Positions 1 to 9,309 of a stretch of 64,000 nt of DNA are shown here, in pieces. Both the position numbers and the translations under genes were made by a program. Origin of the DNA: Synoicihabitans lomoniglobus (GTDB lineage: Bacteria; Verrucomicrobiota; Verrucomicrobiia; Opitutales; Opitutaceae). Location: NCBI RefSeq assembly GCF_029023725.1, contig NZ_CP119075.1:1235501-1299500 (forward strand). Direction: 5' to 3'. Position 1 is the stretch's first letter. The number at the start of each line of letters is the position of its first letter. Under the pieces are notes generated by a model. It worked only from the letters and a program-made list of their open reading frames with translations. It did not search any database and was not told the origin of the DNA.

Positions 1-1
1 G

Positions 2-208
2 GCCGAGGCGTTGTCGGTCATCATTCAGGTGGGCTATTTCAAATCTACTCGACGCCGATTTGGGGAAGGCCGGCGGTTTTTCCGCATGGCTCCGATACAC
101 CATCATTTTCAAAAACGAGGCTGGCCGGAAACCAAAGTCGTGCTGAGGTTTTGGATACTTTCTTTGATGTGCGCCCTGGCCGGACTCGGCACGCTGAAAC
201 TGCGCTAG
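2..208 (+). CDS. mraY: MraY, phospho-MurNAc-pentapeptide transferase (C-terminal part only)
   Basis: MraY is the integral membrane enzyme that joins phospho-MurNAc-pentapeptide to undecaprenyl phosphate, giving lipid I. Only the last ~68 codons lie in the window. They contain the family's C-terminal signature: [10 protein letters not shown], then RMAPIHHHF (the conserved His triplet near the active site), [13 protein letters not shown], and a final membrane helix ending GLGTLKLR. Between the [10 protein letters not shown] part and RMAPIHHHF sits a short Arg-rich stretch, slightly longer than in many MraY proteins. murD follows after 15 bases, so this is the upstream end of the dcw operon. Confidence 0.95.
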   Translation, partial: AEALSVIIQVGYFKSTRRRFGEGRRFFRMAPIHHHFQKRGWPETKVVLRFWILSLMCALAGLGTLKLR

Positions 209-223
209 GATATATCTAGGTTT

Positions 224-1513
224 ATGCTCAACTCACCGCCATTTATCACTCCCTTGATCTCCGCTCCCGTGGCGGTGCTGGGAGCCGGGGTGAGCGGTCG
301 GGCCGCCGCGAACCTCGTGGCGCACCTCGGGGGCACGGCGGTGATTTACGACGAGCAGGGCACCGGCGAGATCCGCAGCAACTTTCGGCCCGGCGACCAC
401 CGGATGGTGATCGTCTCACCGGGTTTCGCGCCCCGCCATGCGTGGGTGGTGGAGGCCCGTTCGGCCGGGCTCGTGTGTTTGGCGGAAGTGGATTTTGCGT
501 CGTTGTTCTGGCGGGGCGCGGTGGTCGCGATCACCGGCACCAACGGTAAGACCACGTTGACGGAGCTGCTTACGTATGCGCTCAACGCGGCGGGAGTCGA
601 CGCGTGGTCGGTCGGCAACATCGGCGCGGCCTTCAGCCAGATCGTGGTCGATCGTGATGGCGGGGCGCCGGATTCCATCGCGGTGTGCGAGATCAGTTCA
701 TTCCAGGCGGAAATGTTGCGACACTTCCGGGCCGATGCCGCGATTTGGACGAACTTCGCGGAGGACCATCTGGAGCGTCATGGTTCCATGCAGGCGTATT
801 TCGAGGCCAAGTGGCGATTGTTTGAACGGGCGGTAGGCGGAGAGGTTTTCGCGGGTTCGAGTGTGCAGCGCGCTGCAGCGCGGTTTGGTCAAAGTCTGCC
901 GGACAGCGCCGTGATCGATACAGAGGATCCGGCCGGTGACGTGTTGTTGCGGGGCACGGTTTTCGAGGATCAGCCGCAGCGGGAAAACTTTTTGCTCGCG
1001 GCGGCCTGGTGGCGGGCGGCGGGTTTGCGGGAACCCGTGCTTTATGCCGCCGCCCAGTCGTTTACCATCGGCCCCCATCGCTTGGCCAATGTAGCGGAGA
1101 ATGCCGGGGTGACGTGGTGGAATGATTCCAAGGCGACCAATTTCCATGCCGTCGAAGCGGCGCTGACGAAGTTTGGCAGTCAGGTTATTTTGATCGCGGG
1201 TGGCCGGGCCAAAGGGGGCGACATGGCCGGGTTCGTCGAAAGAATCTCCCCTCGAATCAAACAGGTCTTGTTGATCGGGGAAACGCGTAATATCTTGGCT
1301 ACGTTCCTGGGCGCGGCAGCCGTGCCGCACCGGGTGTGCGTTGACCTGGCCGACGCGGTCAACGCCGCTGCAAACTTAGCCACCGCCGGTGACCACGTGT
1401 TACTGAGTCCGGGCTTCTCGAGTCTGGACGCCTTTCGCGGCTACGCCGATCGCGGTCAGCAGTTTGAAACTTTGGTCCGCGCCCTGGCGGCAGCGGATCC
1501 CGTCTCGCTTTAA
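224..1513 (+). CDS. murD: MurD, UDP-MurNAc-L-alanine:D-glutamate ligase
   Basis: MurD is the cytoplasmic ATP-dependent ligase that adds D-glutamate to UDP-MurNAc-L-Ala. The 429-residue product has the normal Mur ligase order: an N-terminal Rossmann-like domain starting with a glycine loop (GAGVSG, ~20-25), the central ATPase domain with P-loop GTNGKTT (~105-111) and an EISSFQ segment, and the C-terminal domain with NDSKATN and a LSPG-SS-D ending. Its length is a little under E. coli MurD (438). ATG at 224 is 15 bases after mraY; an ATG lower in the same frame would remove the glycine loop. It belongs to the dcw operon and is surely co-transcribed with mraY. Confidence 0.97.
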   Translation: MLNSPPFITPLISAPVAVLGAGVSGRAAANLVAHLGGTAVIYDEQGTGEIRSNFRPGDHRMVIVSPGFAPRHAWVVEARSAGLVCLAEVDFASLFWRGAVVAITGTNGKTTLTELLTYALNAAGVDAWSVGNIGAAFSQIVVDRDGGAPDSIAVCEISSFQAEMLRHFRADAAIWTNFAEDHLERHGSMQAYFEAKWRLFERAVGGEVFAGSSVQRAAARFGQSLPDSAVIDTEDPAGDVLLRGTVFEDQPQRENFLLAAAWWRAAGLREPVLYAAAQSFTIGPHRLANVAENAGVTWWNDSKATNFHAVEAALTKFGSQVILIAGGRAKGGDMAGFVERISPRIKQVLLIGETRNILATFLGAAAVPHRVCVDLADAVNAAANLATAGDHVLLSPGFSSLDAFRGYADRGQQFETLVRALAAADPVSL

Positions 1514-1542
1514 TTCTCCAACCCTCAGCACCGTTTCCCATC

Positions 1543-2727
1543 ATGAAACTTCTCAACATCCTCGGAGCCGTCGTGGCGTTGCACATCGCCGTGCTTGTGC
1601 TCGCGATCGCCATTCCGGGCTGCCGCACCACCGATCACGCCAACTCCACGACCACCGCCGTCAATGACGGGGCCCCGGAGGGCGATGCCTACCCGGCCAG
1701 CTCGACCCCCGGTGGCACGTTCTCGGCCGCTCCCGAACTGACCGACCGCGATCTCAACCCGCCGCTGGCGACCGCATCGCAACCCACGTTTGATCCCAAC
1801 GCTCCCGCCGTCGCCGCCAACTCCCTGTCTACGGGCGGCACGCGTTATTCGCCGACTCGTCCCGGTTCGACGGTTGCCACCGCCATGCAACCGACGGCGA
1901 GCGTGGACGTGATGCCCGCCGCCACTTACACGGTGAAGCGCGGTGACAGCCTGTGGGCACTGGCCAAAAAGAACAACGTGTCGGTGCGCGAACTCGCGGC
2001 GGCCAACAACCTGGCCCCCGATGCCGGTCTGCGCTTGGATCAGGTCATTGTCATCCCCGGCAAGGTCGCCGCTCCGGTGCCGCCTAGTCGGGAATCCGGC
2101 AGCAAGGCTTCGTCCGCGCCGGAGACGATTTACGTGATCAAGTCCGGCGATACGCTGGGCAAGATCGCCCGCCTCAACGGCACCACCGTGGCGAAGCTCA
2201 AGGCGTTCAATAATCTCTCCAGTGACCTCGTGCGGGTGGGGGATCGCTTGGTCATCCCGGACGCGCCCGCTTCGGCCACCTCGTCGGCGAGTGCGACCAC
2301 GGCGGAGTCCACCGCGTCCACTCCGGCCGCCCCCCCACCGGCGAAAGGTTCCTACAAACATGTCGTCGCGTCGGGCGAAAGTCTGACCGTGATTGCGCGC
2401 CGTTACGGCGTGAAAATGGGGGACGTCGCCTTGGCCAATCAGATTCGTGATCCGTCGTTGATCCGTCCGGGGCAGGAGTTGGTCATTCCCGGCTGGGACG
2501 CGCCTCCTCCCGCGGCCAAACCCACGACGTCCGCCGCGACGACCACCAGTCGTCCGACGACCAGCAGTGTGAGCGACGACACCGACCTCGATGACGGCTT
2601 GGAAACGATGTCGCTCGACGAGGTGCCGGTCATCCAGGTGCAGAGCGTGCCGGAGGAGGACGAAGAGCCCATCCGCACGATCAATGTGGGCGGTCAGAAC
2701 ACGGACGGTCCGCCTGAGTTTCGCTGA
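1543..2727 (+). CDS. Triple-LysM probable lipoprotein in the dcw cluster
   Basis: This 394-residue protein has a hydrophobic N-terminus ending in IPGC (Cys27), a plausible though not ideal lipobox, so it is probably an envelope lipoprotein. A Ser/Thr/Pro/Ala-rich linker runs to ~125. Three LysM peptidoglycan-binding domains follow at ~128-172, 196-239 and 271-316, each starting Y-x-V-x-x-G-(D/E)-(S/T)-L and ending VIP. The tail is acidic and low-complexity. There is no peptidase or amidase domain, so it likely binds or organises peptidoglycan rather than cutting it. It sits between murD (29 bases) and ftsW (48 bases), which suggests a role in septal wall synthesis, but that is inference from position. 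Confidence 0.85.
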   Translation: MKLLNILGAVVALHIAVLVLAIAIPGCRTTDHANSTTTAVNDGAPEGDAYPASSTPGGTFSAAPELTDRDLNPPLATASQPTFDPNAPAVAANSLSTGGTRYSPTRPGSTVATAMQPTASVDVMPAATYTVKRGDSLWALAKKNNVSVRELAAANNLAPDAGLRLDQVIVIPGKVAAPVPPSRESGSKASSAPETIYVIKSGDTLGKIARLNGTTVAKLKAFNNLSSDLVRVGDRLVIPDAPASATSSASATTAESTASTPAAPPPAKGSYKHVVASGESLTVIARRYGVKMGDVALANQIRDPSLIRPGQELVIPGWDAPPPAAKPTTSAATTTSRPTTSSVSDDTDLDDGLETMSLDEVPVIQVQSVPEEDEEPIRTINVGGQNTDGPPEFR

Positions 2728-2775
2728 GTCTCGCCGAACGAGTTAACCCACCATTTCTTCGTAACCGAACCCATC

Positions 2776-3930
2776 GTGTCTGAATCTCCCCGTTCTTCCT
2801 CCGGTTTCGCCCAGAGCCCGGCCGCGCTGATTGTGATCTGTGTGGTGGGATTGTTGATTGTTGGCCTGCCGGTATTGTTCAGCGCCACGACTTCGTTTGA
2901 ACAGGGACCATTTTACTATCTCATCAAGCAAGCGATCGGCATCGGTGCCGCCGTGGTGCTCTGCTTGGTGGTAAGCCGACTCGATCTCGAAGGCATGCGC
3001 CGGCATGTGTGGATTCTGGGCATCGCCGCCGTTGTGGCGCTGGTGCTGACCGCGATCCCGGGCGTGGGTGTTTCCGTCAATGGCAGTCGTCGTTGGCTCG
3101 GGTTGGGGCCGGTGCGCGTGCAGGCGTCGGAGTTCGCCAAACTGGCGATGGTATTCTGTCTGGCCCATTACCTCGCCATTAACCAAACCCGCATCACCGA
3201 GTTCAAACGCGGCTACGTGTTACCGTTGGGGTTGATCGGATTGTTTGCGGGCTTGGTTTTGCTGCAACCCGACTTTGGCACGGCCGCGCTCACGGTGGCG
3301 GTGGGGCTTATCCTCCTGTTTTTGGCCGGAGCCCGTTGGCTTTACATTCTGCCCACGGTCGGGGCGGCCGTGGCGGGTTTTGCCGTGTTGGTGATGAACA
3401 ATGCCAATCGCCTGCATCGGTTCACCGCCTTTTTGGATGTCGAAGGCAACAAGCTCGACGGCACCTACCAACTTTATCAATCGCTGGCCGCGTTCGCAGT
3501 GGGCGGCGTGCATGGCGCCGGCATTGGCCAGGGAAGGCAACAGATCAACTTCCTGCCCGAAGCGCACACGGACTTCATTTTCGCGGTGATGGGAGAAGAG
3601 ATGGGATTGTGGTTCACGCTCGGAGTGGTGGTCACGTTCGCAGTCATTTTCCTGCTGGGCCTGTTGCATCTGCGGCGCGCCCCCAACCTGTTCCAATTTC
3701 TGCTCGTGGCGGGCGCGGTCCTGCTCGTCACCATGCAGGCGATGATCAATCTCGGCGTGGTGACGGGGCTGTTGCCCACCAAGGGAATGTCGCTGCCGTT
3801 CATCAGCGCCGGTCTGTCGAATTTGCTGCTGATGGGACTGCTCGTCGGGGTGATCATCAACAGCGCTCGCAACTGGGCGAAACCGGCGTTGCACCGTCGC
3901 AAACGCACCATGGAGGAGGTCGTCGCGTGA
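2776..3930 (+). CDS. ftsW: FtsW, SEDS-family peptidoglycan polymerase
   Basis: FtsW is the divisome SEDS glycosyltransferase that polymerises lipid II together with a class B penicillin-binding protein. The 384-residue product has about ten membrane helices and the SEDS landmarks: NGSRRWLGLGPVRVQASEFAKLA, DFGTAA, and EAHTDFIFAVMGEE, followed by a C-terminal LPFIS segment. That last motif reads LPFISAGLSNLL where most SEDS proteins have a YGGSS-like version, a local deviation. The start is GTG at 2776. Its stop overlaps the murG start as GTGA. No ftsI or ftsL is seen in the visible part of the cluster; they may lie upstream of mraY. Confidence 0.95.
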   Translation: MSESPRSSSGFAQSPAALIVICVVGLLIVGLPVLFSATTSFEQGPFYYLIKQAIGIGAAVVLCLVVSRLDLEGMRRHVWILGIAAVVALVLTAIPGVGVSVNGSRRWLGLGPVRVQASEFAKLAMVFCLAHYLAINQTRITEFKRGYVLPLGLIGLFAGLVLLQPDFGTAALTVAVGLILLFLAGARWLYILPTVGAAVAGFAVLVMNNANRLHRFTAFLDVEGNKLDGTYQLYQSLAAFAVGGVHGAGIGQGRQQINFLPEAHTDFIFAVMGEEMGLWFTLGVVVTFAVIFLLGLLHLRRAPNLFQFLLVAGAVLLVTMQAMINLGVVTGLLPTKGMSLPFISAGLSNLLLMGLLVGVIINSARNWAKPALHRRKRTMEEVVA

Positions 3931-5057
3931 GTAAGTTCGTGATCGCATGCGGCGGGACCGGCGGTCACCTCGCGCCGGGAGTGGCGTTGGCGGAGCGGCT
4001 GCGGGATCGCGGCCACGAAACCCTGTTGCTGATATCGGAGAAGCAGATCGACCGGCAGCTCACGGCGAAGTATCCGAATTTTCGATTCAGCCGGATTCCG
4101 GGCGCGCCGTTGATCATGACGCCGACGGGGTTGTTGGGTTTTGCGCTGCATCAAACCCGGGGGCTGCTGTTCTCAATCCGGTTGGTGCGGCATGAGCGAC
4201 CGGACATGATTGTAGGTTTCGGAGGATTCACGACCGCCGCCATCATCGTGGCCGGGTGGATGATGCGGGTGCCGGTGGCATTGCACGAAGCCAATCGCGT
4301 GCCGGGTCGCGCGGTGCGAGCTTTGGCCCGGTTTGCGCGACGCGTCTATTTGCCGCGCGAAGTGACGCTGGAAGAAGTCAATCATGAGAAACTGCGTCAC
4401 GCCGGATTGCCGGTGCGACAGGAAATCATGCGCCTGCCGCGTCCGGACGGCGCGGAACATTTCGGACTCGATCCCAACAAGATTACCGTGGCCGTGCTCG
4501 GGGGAAGCCAGGGGGCCCGGGCTCTGAATACGTGGGCGGAAAAAAGTGCGCCATTGCTCGCCGCCAACGGGGTGCAGATGCTGGTGGTGACCGGGCCGGG
4601 CAAGAGCGAAGGTCGGGTTGATGCGTTCAAGGGACCGAACGGTGAGACGATCAAGTCGGTCTCGATTCCGTTTTGTGATCGTATGGCCGAGCTGTTTTCC
4701 GCCAGCGATCTGGTGGTGTCCCGATCCGGCGCCGGCACGATTGCCGAACTGGTGGCGTGCGGTGTGCCCGCGGTGTTGGTGCCGTATCCCACCGCTGCGG
4801 ACAATCACCAGGCGGCCAACGCCGCCGAGTTTGCGCATCAGGGCGGGGGCATCATGGTCGAGGAAAGTGACATCGATCAGCTGCAAGGCGTGGTGGAGCA
4901 GTTGGTGGCGGATGAAGAGCGGCGATCCGAGTTACGCGCCAATATTTCCCGCATGAACATGGCGAGCACGCTCGATCTCATGTTTGAAGACATGGAAAAT
5001 CTGGCTTCACCGCCGCGCCACGATTCGTCGTCACCGACCCAATTAGCGCGCTCATGA
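3927..5057 (+). CDS. murG: MurG, lipid I GlcNAc transferase
   Basis: MurG adds GlcNAc to lipid I at the inner face of the membrane, making lipid II. The 376-residue protein opens with the family glycine loop CGGTGGHLAPG (~8-18), continues with VGFGGF, LHEANRVPGRA, GGSQGA, and the donor-binding SRSGAGTIAEL followed by PYPTAADNHQ. The start is GTG at 3927, overlapping the ftsW stop by 4 bases, with a purine-rich ribosome site (ggaggagg, 3912-3919). The open frame extends far upstream inside ftsW, but nothing there resembles MurG. Its stop overlaps the next start (ATGA), so translation is probably coupled. Confidence 0.97.
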   Translation: MSKFVIACGGTGGHLAPGVALAERLRDRGHETLLLISEKQIDRQLTAKYPNFRFSRIPGAPLIMTPTGLLGFALHQTRGLLFSIRLVRHERPDMIVGFGGFTTAAIIVAGWMMRVPVALHEANRVPGRAVRALARFARRVYLPREVTLEEVNHEKLRHAGLPVRQEIMRLPRPDGAEHFGLDPNKITVAVLGGSQGARALNTWAEKSAPLLAANGVQMLVVTGPGKSEGRVDAFKGPNGETIKSVSIPFCDRMAELFSASDLVVSRSGAGTIAELVACGVPAVLVPYPTAADNHQAANAAEFAHQGGGIMVEESDIDQLQGVVEQLVADEERRSELRANISRMNMASTLDLMFEDMENLASPPRHDSSSPTQLARS

Positions 5058-7396
5058 AAGACGACGCGACTCCTTTGCTCAAAGGCCGGACCGTGCGCCA
5101 CATCCATGCCGTGGGCGTGGGCGGAATGGGGCTCGGGCCGTTGGCCATTTATCTGGCCCGACGCGGGTGGACGGTGAGCGGCGAGGACGACCATCTGAAT
5201 CCGGGCATGGCCGCGCAGCTTACCCGCGCCGGAGTGGAGCTCGAATCGAGCGGTAAACTGCCCGCGGAGACCGACCTGCTGGTTTATTCCGCCGCCATCT
5301 CCCCGGAACATGCCACGCGTCAAGCAGCGCGAACGGCCGAAATCCCCAGTATGCGGCGGGGGGAACTGTTGGCGGCGGTGGCCCGGGAGCGTCGACTGGT
5401 CGGGGTGTGCGGTTCGCACGGCAAGACCACGGTGACGGCCATGTTGGTCAGCGCGTTGCGGACGGCGGGCTGGGATGTGAGTTATGTGCTGGGTGGCTTG
5501 TGGGGAAACGACGCGTGGGCACCGGCGGCCGTGGGAGAAAGTGAATGGTTGGTGGCCGAAATCGACGAGAGTGACGGCACCATCGCCCATTTCGCCCCCG
5601 CATTTACGTTGGTCGTCAATCTGGATTGGGATCATGCCGATCATTACACGGAACAACGGACGCTCGAAGCGGCGTTTGCCGGTTTGATGGCGCGAACCAC
5701 GGAAGTCGTGATGGGTTCCGACGCCTGCGCCACCACGATGCGTCTGTTTGCGAGCAAGCCGTCATCGGCGCGGATGGTGACCTTTGGTCGCACGGGCGAA
5801 TTTCAGATGATTGAAGCCACGGTCCAGGGCGGCAGCTTGGAGTTGGCGTGGGCCGGTGCGTTTGCCATCTCAGCTCAAACGGTTGCGGCCCGGGGGGAAT
5901 TCAACGCGCTGAACGCCAGTGGGGCGGTCGCGGCGGCGCAGCTGATGGGGGCGCCGTTGAACGCAAATCTGCTGGCGGATTTTCCGGGCGTGCGTCGGCG
6001 GCAGACCGTGCTGCGGCACGGTCATGATCTGACGGTGATTGAAGACTATGCGCATCACCCCGCCGAGATTCGGGCGCTCTTGCACAGCTTGCGCCGGGAC
6101 CTGGTGGAAGGGGAGCGTCTGGTGGTGGTCTTTCAGCCGCATCGATTCAGTCGCACCCGGCAGTTCAAGGCCGAGTTTGCGGCGGCTCTGGGGGTGGCTG
6201 ATTCCCTGCATTTGCTCGATGTTTACGCGGCCGGCGAAGCACCCCTGACCGGCGGCACGACCGCTGATCTGTATGCCGAGCTCATGCGGCTTTCGCCGCG
6301 CCTGCCGGTGAACTACCTGCCGGGGGATGCGGCCGGCGTATTGGAATTGTTAAGACAATCACGTCGCCCGGGTGACTGCGTGGTTTTTGTCGGCGCGGGT
6401 GACATCGAATTGCGAGCGCGGGAGTGGCTGGCGGTGTTGGACGACGAAGCCGCCCGCGTCGAACAATGGGACCAATTGGCGGCGGAATTGCGCGCGGTGG
6501 TTTCAGCCGCGGGCAAGGTGGCGCGGGAGGAACCCTTGGCGAACAAGACGACGCTGCGGGTGGGGGGCGCGGCCCGGGTGTATGTGGAGCCGGCCGACGC
6601 CGCCGAATTGCAGGAAGTCGTGCGGCGGGTGCATGCGCGGGGGCTGCCGCTGCGGATGTTGGGACGGGGCTCGAATCTGTTGGTGCCCGATGCGGGGGTG
6701 GACGGCGTGGTGGTTTCGCTGCGACGGGCGGGGTGGGAAACCTTCACGCCGTTGGAGGACGGGCGGGTGCGCGTGGGGGCCGGGTTGCGGTTGAAAAATC
6801 TTTGCGGTCTCGCGGCCAAGGCGGGATTGCAGGGGTTCGAATTTTTGGAAGGCATTCCCGGCAATTTGGGCGGCGCTCTACGCATGAACGCCGGCGCCAT
6901 GGGCGGCTGGATGTTCGACGTGGTGGACGCATTGGAACTGCTGACATTGGCCGGAGAGCGCATGACATTGCGGCGCGACGAACTGCACGTCGGTTACCGG
7001 CATTGTCGGGAACTGGAGCAGGCCATCGCGATCGGCGCGGTGTTGCGGCCGGCCACCGTAAGTGAGGCGACGAAAATCAGCCGCCAAATCGATGTTTACC
7101 GCAGCAAGCGGCAAGAGTCCCAACCGCGGGAGCCGAGTGCGGGATGTATTTTCAAGAATCCGGGCGACGATTCGGCGGGACGGTTGATCGATATGTGTGG
7201 GTTGAAAGGCGAACGCATCGGCGACGCCGAAGTATCCACGGTGCATGGGAATTTCATCATCAACCGCGGCCATGCCACCAGTGCGGAAGTCATCGAACTC
7301 GTCCGGCGGGTGCGGGCGGAGGTGCAGCGTCAGACCGGCACGGAACTTCAGCCCGAAGTGCTGCTCTACGGCAGCGAGTGGGAGGACGTGTTGTGA
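5054..7396 (+). CDS. murC-murB: MurC-MurB fusion: UDP-MurNAc-L-Ala ligase plus UDP-MurNAc dehydrogenase
   Basis: One 780-residue frame encodes two successive cytoplasmic steps. Residues ~1-455 are MurC: Rossmann start with GVGGMG (~21-26), P-loop GSHGKTT (~120-126), an EIDESDG segment and the C-terminal EDYAHHPAEI. Residues ~475-780 are MurB, which reduces UDP-GlcNAc-enolpyruvate with NADPH and FAD: NKTTLRVGGAA, GRGSNLLVPD, EFLEGIPGNLGG, and a C-terminal IDMCGLKG. The MurB half looks like the short (type II) form. Where E. coli MurB has its catalytic Ser (AGSFFKNP), this protein has Cys698 (AGCIFKNP), an exchange I believe is seen in other MurBs. ATG at 5054 overlaps murG by 4 bases and the stop overlaps ddl by 4. 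Confidence 0.95.
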   Translation: MKDDATPLLKGRTVRHIHAVGVGGMGLGPLAIYLARRGWTVSGEDDHLNPGMAAQLTRAGVELESSGKLPAETDLLVYSAAISPEHATRQAARTAEIPSMRRGELLAAVARERRLVGVCGSHGKTTVTAMLVSALRTAGWDVSYVLGGLWGNDAWAPAAVGESEWLVAEIDESDGTIAHFAPAFTLVVNLDWDHADHYTEQRTLEAAFAGLMARTTEVVMGSDACATTMRLFASKPSSARMVTFGRTGEFQMIEATVQGGSLELAWAGAFAISAQTVAARGEFNALNASGAVAAAQLMGAPLNANLLADFPGVRRRQTVLRHGHDLTVIEDYAHHPAEIRALLHSLRRDLVEGERLVVVFQPHRFSRTRQFKAEFAAALGVADSLHLLDVYAAGEAPLTGGTTADLYAELMRLSPRLPVNYLPGDAAGVLELLRQSRRPGDCVVFVGAGDIELRAREWLAVLDDEAARVEQWDQLAAELRAVVSAAGKVAREEPLANKTTLRVGGAARVYVEPADAAELQEVVRRVHARGLPLRMLGRGSNLLVPDAGVDGVVVSLRRAGWETFTPLEDGRVRVGAGLRLKNLCGLAAKAGLQGFEFLEGIPGNLGGALRMNAGAMGGWMFDVVDALELLTLAGERMTLRRDELHVGYRHCRELEQAIAIGAVLRPATVSEATKISRQIDVYRSKRQESQPREPSAGCIFKNPGDDSAGRLIDMCGLKGERIGDAEVSTVHGNFIINRGHATSAEVIELVRRVRAEVQRQTGTELQPEVLLYGSEWEDVL

Positions 7397-8343
7397 AGGC
7401 GGATTTGAACACCCCTCGCATCGTGGTGTTGGCCGGGGGCACGTCGCCGGAGCGCGAGGTTTCGTTGGGATCGGGCAAAGCCTGCGCCATCGCGTTGGCG
7501 CGGCTATTCCCGACCGTATTCATCGATGTCACCGTCGAAGCGGTGCCGCCGGGAATCGATCCGCGACGGGATGTGGTGTTCTCCACCTTGCACGGCACGT
7601 TTGGTGAAGACGGCGCCATGCAGCAGCTCCTGGACGATGCGGGAATCAGTTACGCCGGGTGTGACCGTATCAGTAGTGAACTTACGTTCGACAAGGAACG
7701 CACCAAGCGCGCCGTGGCGGCGGCGGGTGGGGTGGTTCCGGCCGGAGTTTCTTTCACCGGGGACCGCAAGCCGAATTGCGCCGAGCTGATCAGGGCGTTG
7801 GGCGGAGGCATCGTTTTTAAGCCGAAGTGCGGTGGCAGCAGCGTGGGGCTGGCGATTTGTCACGGAGTGGAGGCGATCGACACCAAACTTAACAATATCA
7901 CCAGCGGGGATTGGTTGGCGGAGCAATGCATCACGGGGCGCGAAGTCACGGTGGGCATCCTCCATGGCCGGGCGTTGCCCGTGGTGGAGATCGTGCCGAG
8001 GTCGGGGGTTTTCGACTACCAATCCAAGTATACCAAGGGTTTGACGGAGTATCTGGCGCCGGCGCCGTTGTCGTCGGAAATGACGCGCGAACTGCAAGAA
8101 TCCGCGGAACGAGCGTTCGCCGTCTGCGGGTGTCGGGACTATGCTCGTATTGATTTTATGATTACGGCGAAAAACGAGTGCTTTTTGCTCGAAATCAACA
8201 CGCTTCCCGGCATGAAAGAAACGAGTCTTTTGCCGATGGGAGCAAAGTGTGCAGGAGTGGATTTTACGGCGCTGGTTGGAGAACTGGTGAAGTCCGCCTG
8301 TGAACGTTTTTCAAACCATCGAAAATTGGCAACCGAGGCATGA
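7393..8343 (+). CDS. ddl: D-alanine--D-alanine ligase
   Basis: Ddl makes the D-Ala-D-Ala dipeptide later added by MurF. This ATP-grasp protein of 316 residues begins IVVLAGGTSPEREVSL, has STLHGTFGEDGAMQQLLD and the ATP-grasp lid and metal-site region ending LEINTLPGMKETSLLP. The start is GTG at 7393, overlapping the murB stop (GTGA); the open frame continues upstream inside murB but without family similarity. The stop overlaps the ftsQ ATG by 4 bases. The murC-murB-ddl-ftsQ order matches dcw clusters generally. Confidence 0.96.
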   Translation: MKADLNTPRIVVLAGGTSPEREVSLGSGKACAIALARLFPTVFIDVTVEAVPPGIDPRRDVVFSTLHGTFGEDGAMQQLLDDAGISYAGCDRISSELTFDKERTKRAVAAAGGVVPAGVSFTGDRKPNCAELIRALGGGIVFKPKCGGSSVGLAICHGVEAIDTKLNNITSGDWLAEQCITGREVTVGILHGRALPVVEIVPRSGVFDYQSKYTKGLTEYLAPAPLSSEMTRELQESAERAFAVCGCRDYARIDFMITAKNECFLLEINTLPGMKETSLLPMGAKCAGVDFTALVGELVKSACERFSNHRKLATEA

Positions 8344-9296
8344 GCGATTCACCCACCACCACTCCCACGGCGCGCAGTTGGCGCGATATCCCGCAGCAGA
8401 TCACGCCGCGGGCCATGTCGCGTGAAGGTCGTCGGCGACTGACCGCACGCACCCTGCGCAACATCGCGCTCGTCGTGACGGGCGTCAGTCTGGCGTGCGG
8501 CAGTTGGCTGGTCTGGAATGTATTGCAGGACGACCCCAACCGCTGGGCCGCCGCCGCCAACAGTCGTCCGGTGGAACACATCGTGGTCGAGACCGATGGG
8601 GTGCTGGACCAGGCATGGGTGGAGGCGACGCTGCAGATTCCGCGGGACGTCGGTTTGATGGAACTCGACCTGTATGCGCTGCGCGAACGATTGCTGGCGC
8701 ACCGGCAGGTCAAGTCCGCGGTGTTGAAGCGGGAGTATCCGGACACGCTGCGCGTGGTGTTGGAAGAACGCACCGCCGTGGTAAAACTCAAAGCCCAATT
8801 AGCGGGCGCGGAGTTGAGAGACTTTCTCGTGGCCCGTGACGGCACGGTTTTTGCCGGCCACGGGTCTTTGGCGCAGGAGCAAACGGACCTGCCGTGGTTG
8901 GCCGGAGTGCGACTGGTTCCCGCCGGGGACGGATTTGAACCGTTGGGGCACATCGACCGGTTGGCGGATCTGCTCGCGACGGCGCGCACCGATGCGCCGC
9001 TGCTTTACGCGGATTGGCGGATTGTTTCACTCGAGCATATTGCCCGCGATGGGCACATCGTGGTGCGTTCCGCCCGGGTTCCCGAGATCATCTTTGGCTT
9101 ACGGGAAGACTTCTATACGCAGATCGCACGACTCGACTACATTTTGGACGAGATTCGCGGCCGGGCCGTAGCGCCCATGCGATCGATCAACTTGGCGATC
9201 GGGCCCGCTCAAGTGCCGGTCGCCATGGATCTTCCCCCGCCTGTCAGCGGTGCCGACCGCGGCGTCCCTTCCGTTCGATTCCCCCTCCACAATTGA
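8340..9296 (+). CDS. ftsQ: FtsQ/DivIB-type cell division protein
   Basis: FtsQ is a single-pass divisome protein linking early cytoplasmic parts to periplasmic ones. The 318-residue product has a basic cytoplasmic tail (~1-40), one membrane helix (~40-62), then a POTRA-like domain (VEHIVVETDGVLDQAWVE on to RVVLEERTAVV, ~78-150) and a beta domain reaching ~300. Sequence similarity is weak, as is usual for FtsQ; the identification relies on topology, the POTRA-like segment and the position between ddl and ftsA. ATG overlaps the ddl stop (ATGA). Confidence 0.88.
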   Translation: MSDSPTTTPTARSWRDIPQQITPRAMSREGRRRLTARTLRNIALVVTGVSLACGSWLVWNVLQDDPNRWAAAANSRPVEHIVVETDGVLDQAWVEATLQIPRDVGLMELDLYALRERLLAHRQVKSAVLKREYPDTLRVVLEERTAVVKLKAQLAGAELRDFLVARDGTVFAGHGSLAQEQTDLPWLAGVRLVPAGDGFEPLGHIDRLADLLATARTDAPLLYADWRIVSLEHIARDGHIVVRSARVPEIIFGLREDFYTQIARLDYILDEIRGRAVAPMRSINLAIGPAQVPVAMDLPPPVSGADRGVPSVRFPLHN

Positions 9297-9309
9297 CCGT
9301 TTACCTATC

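Noticed and set aside
3336-3926. Open frame upstream of murG inside ftsW
   Set aside because: Arg/His-rich shadow of ftsW; the MurG glycine loop begins at GTG 3927 with a good ribosome site.
7144-7392. Open frame upstream of ddl overlapping murB
   Set aside because: Only the murB product is similar to a known protein here; Ddl homology starts at GTG 7393.
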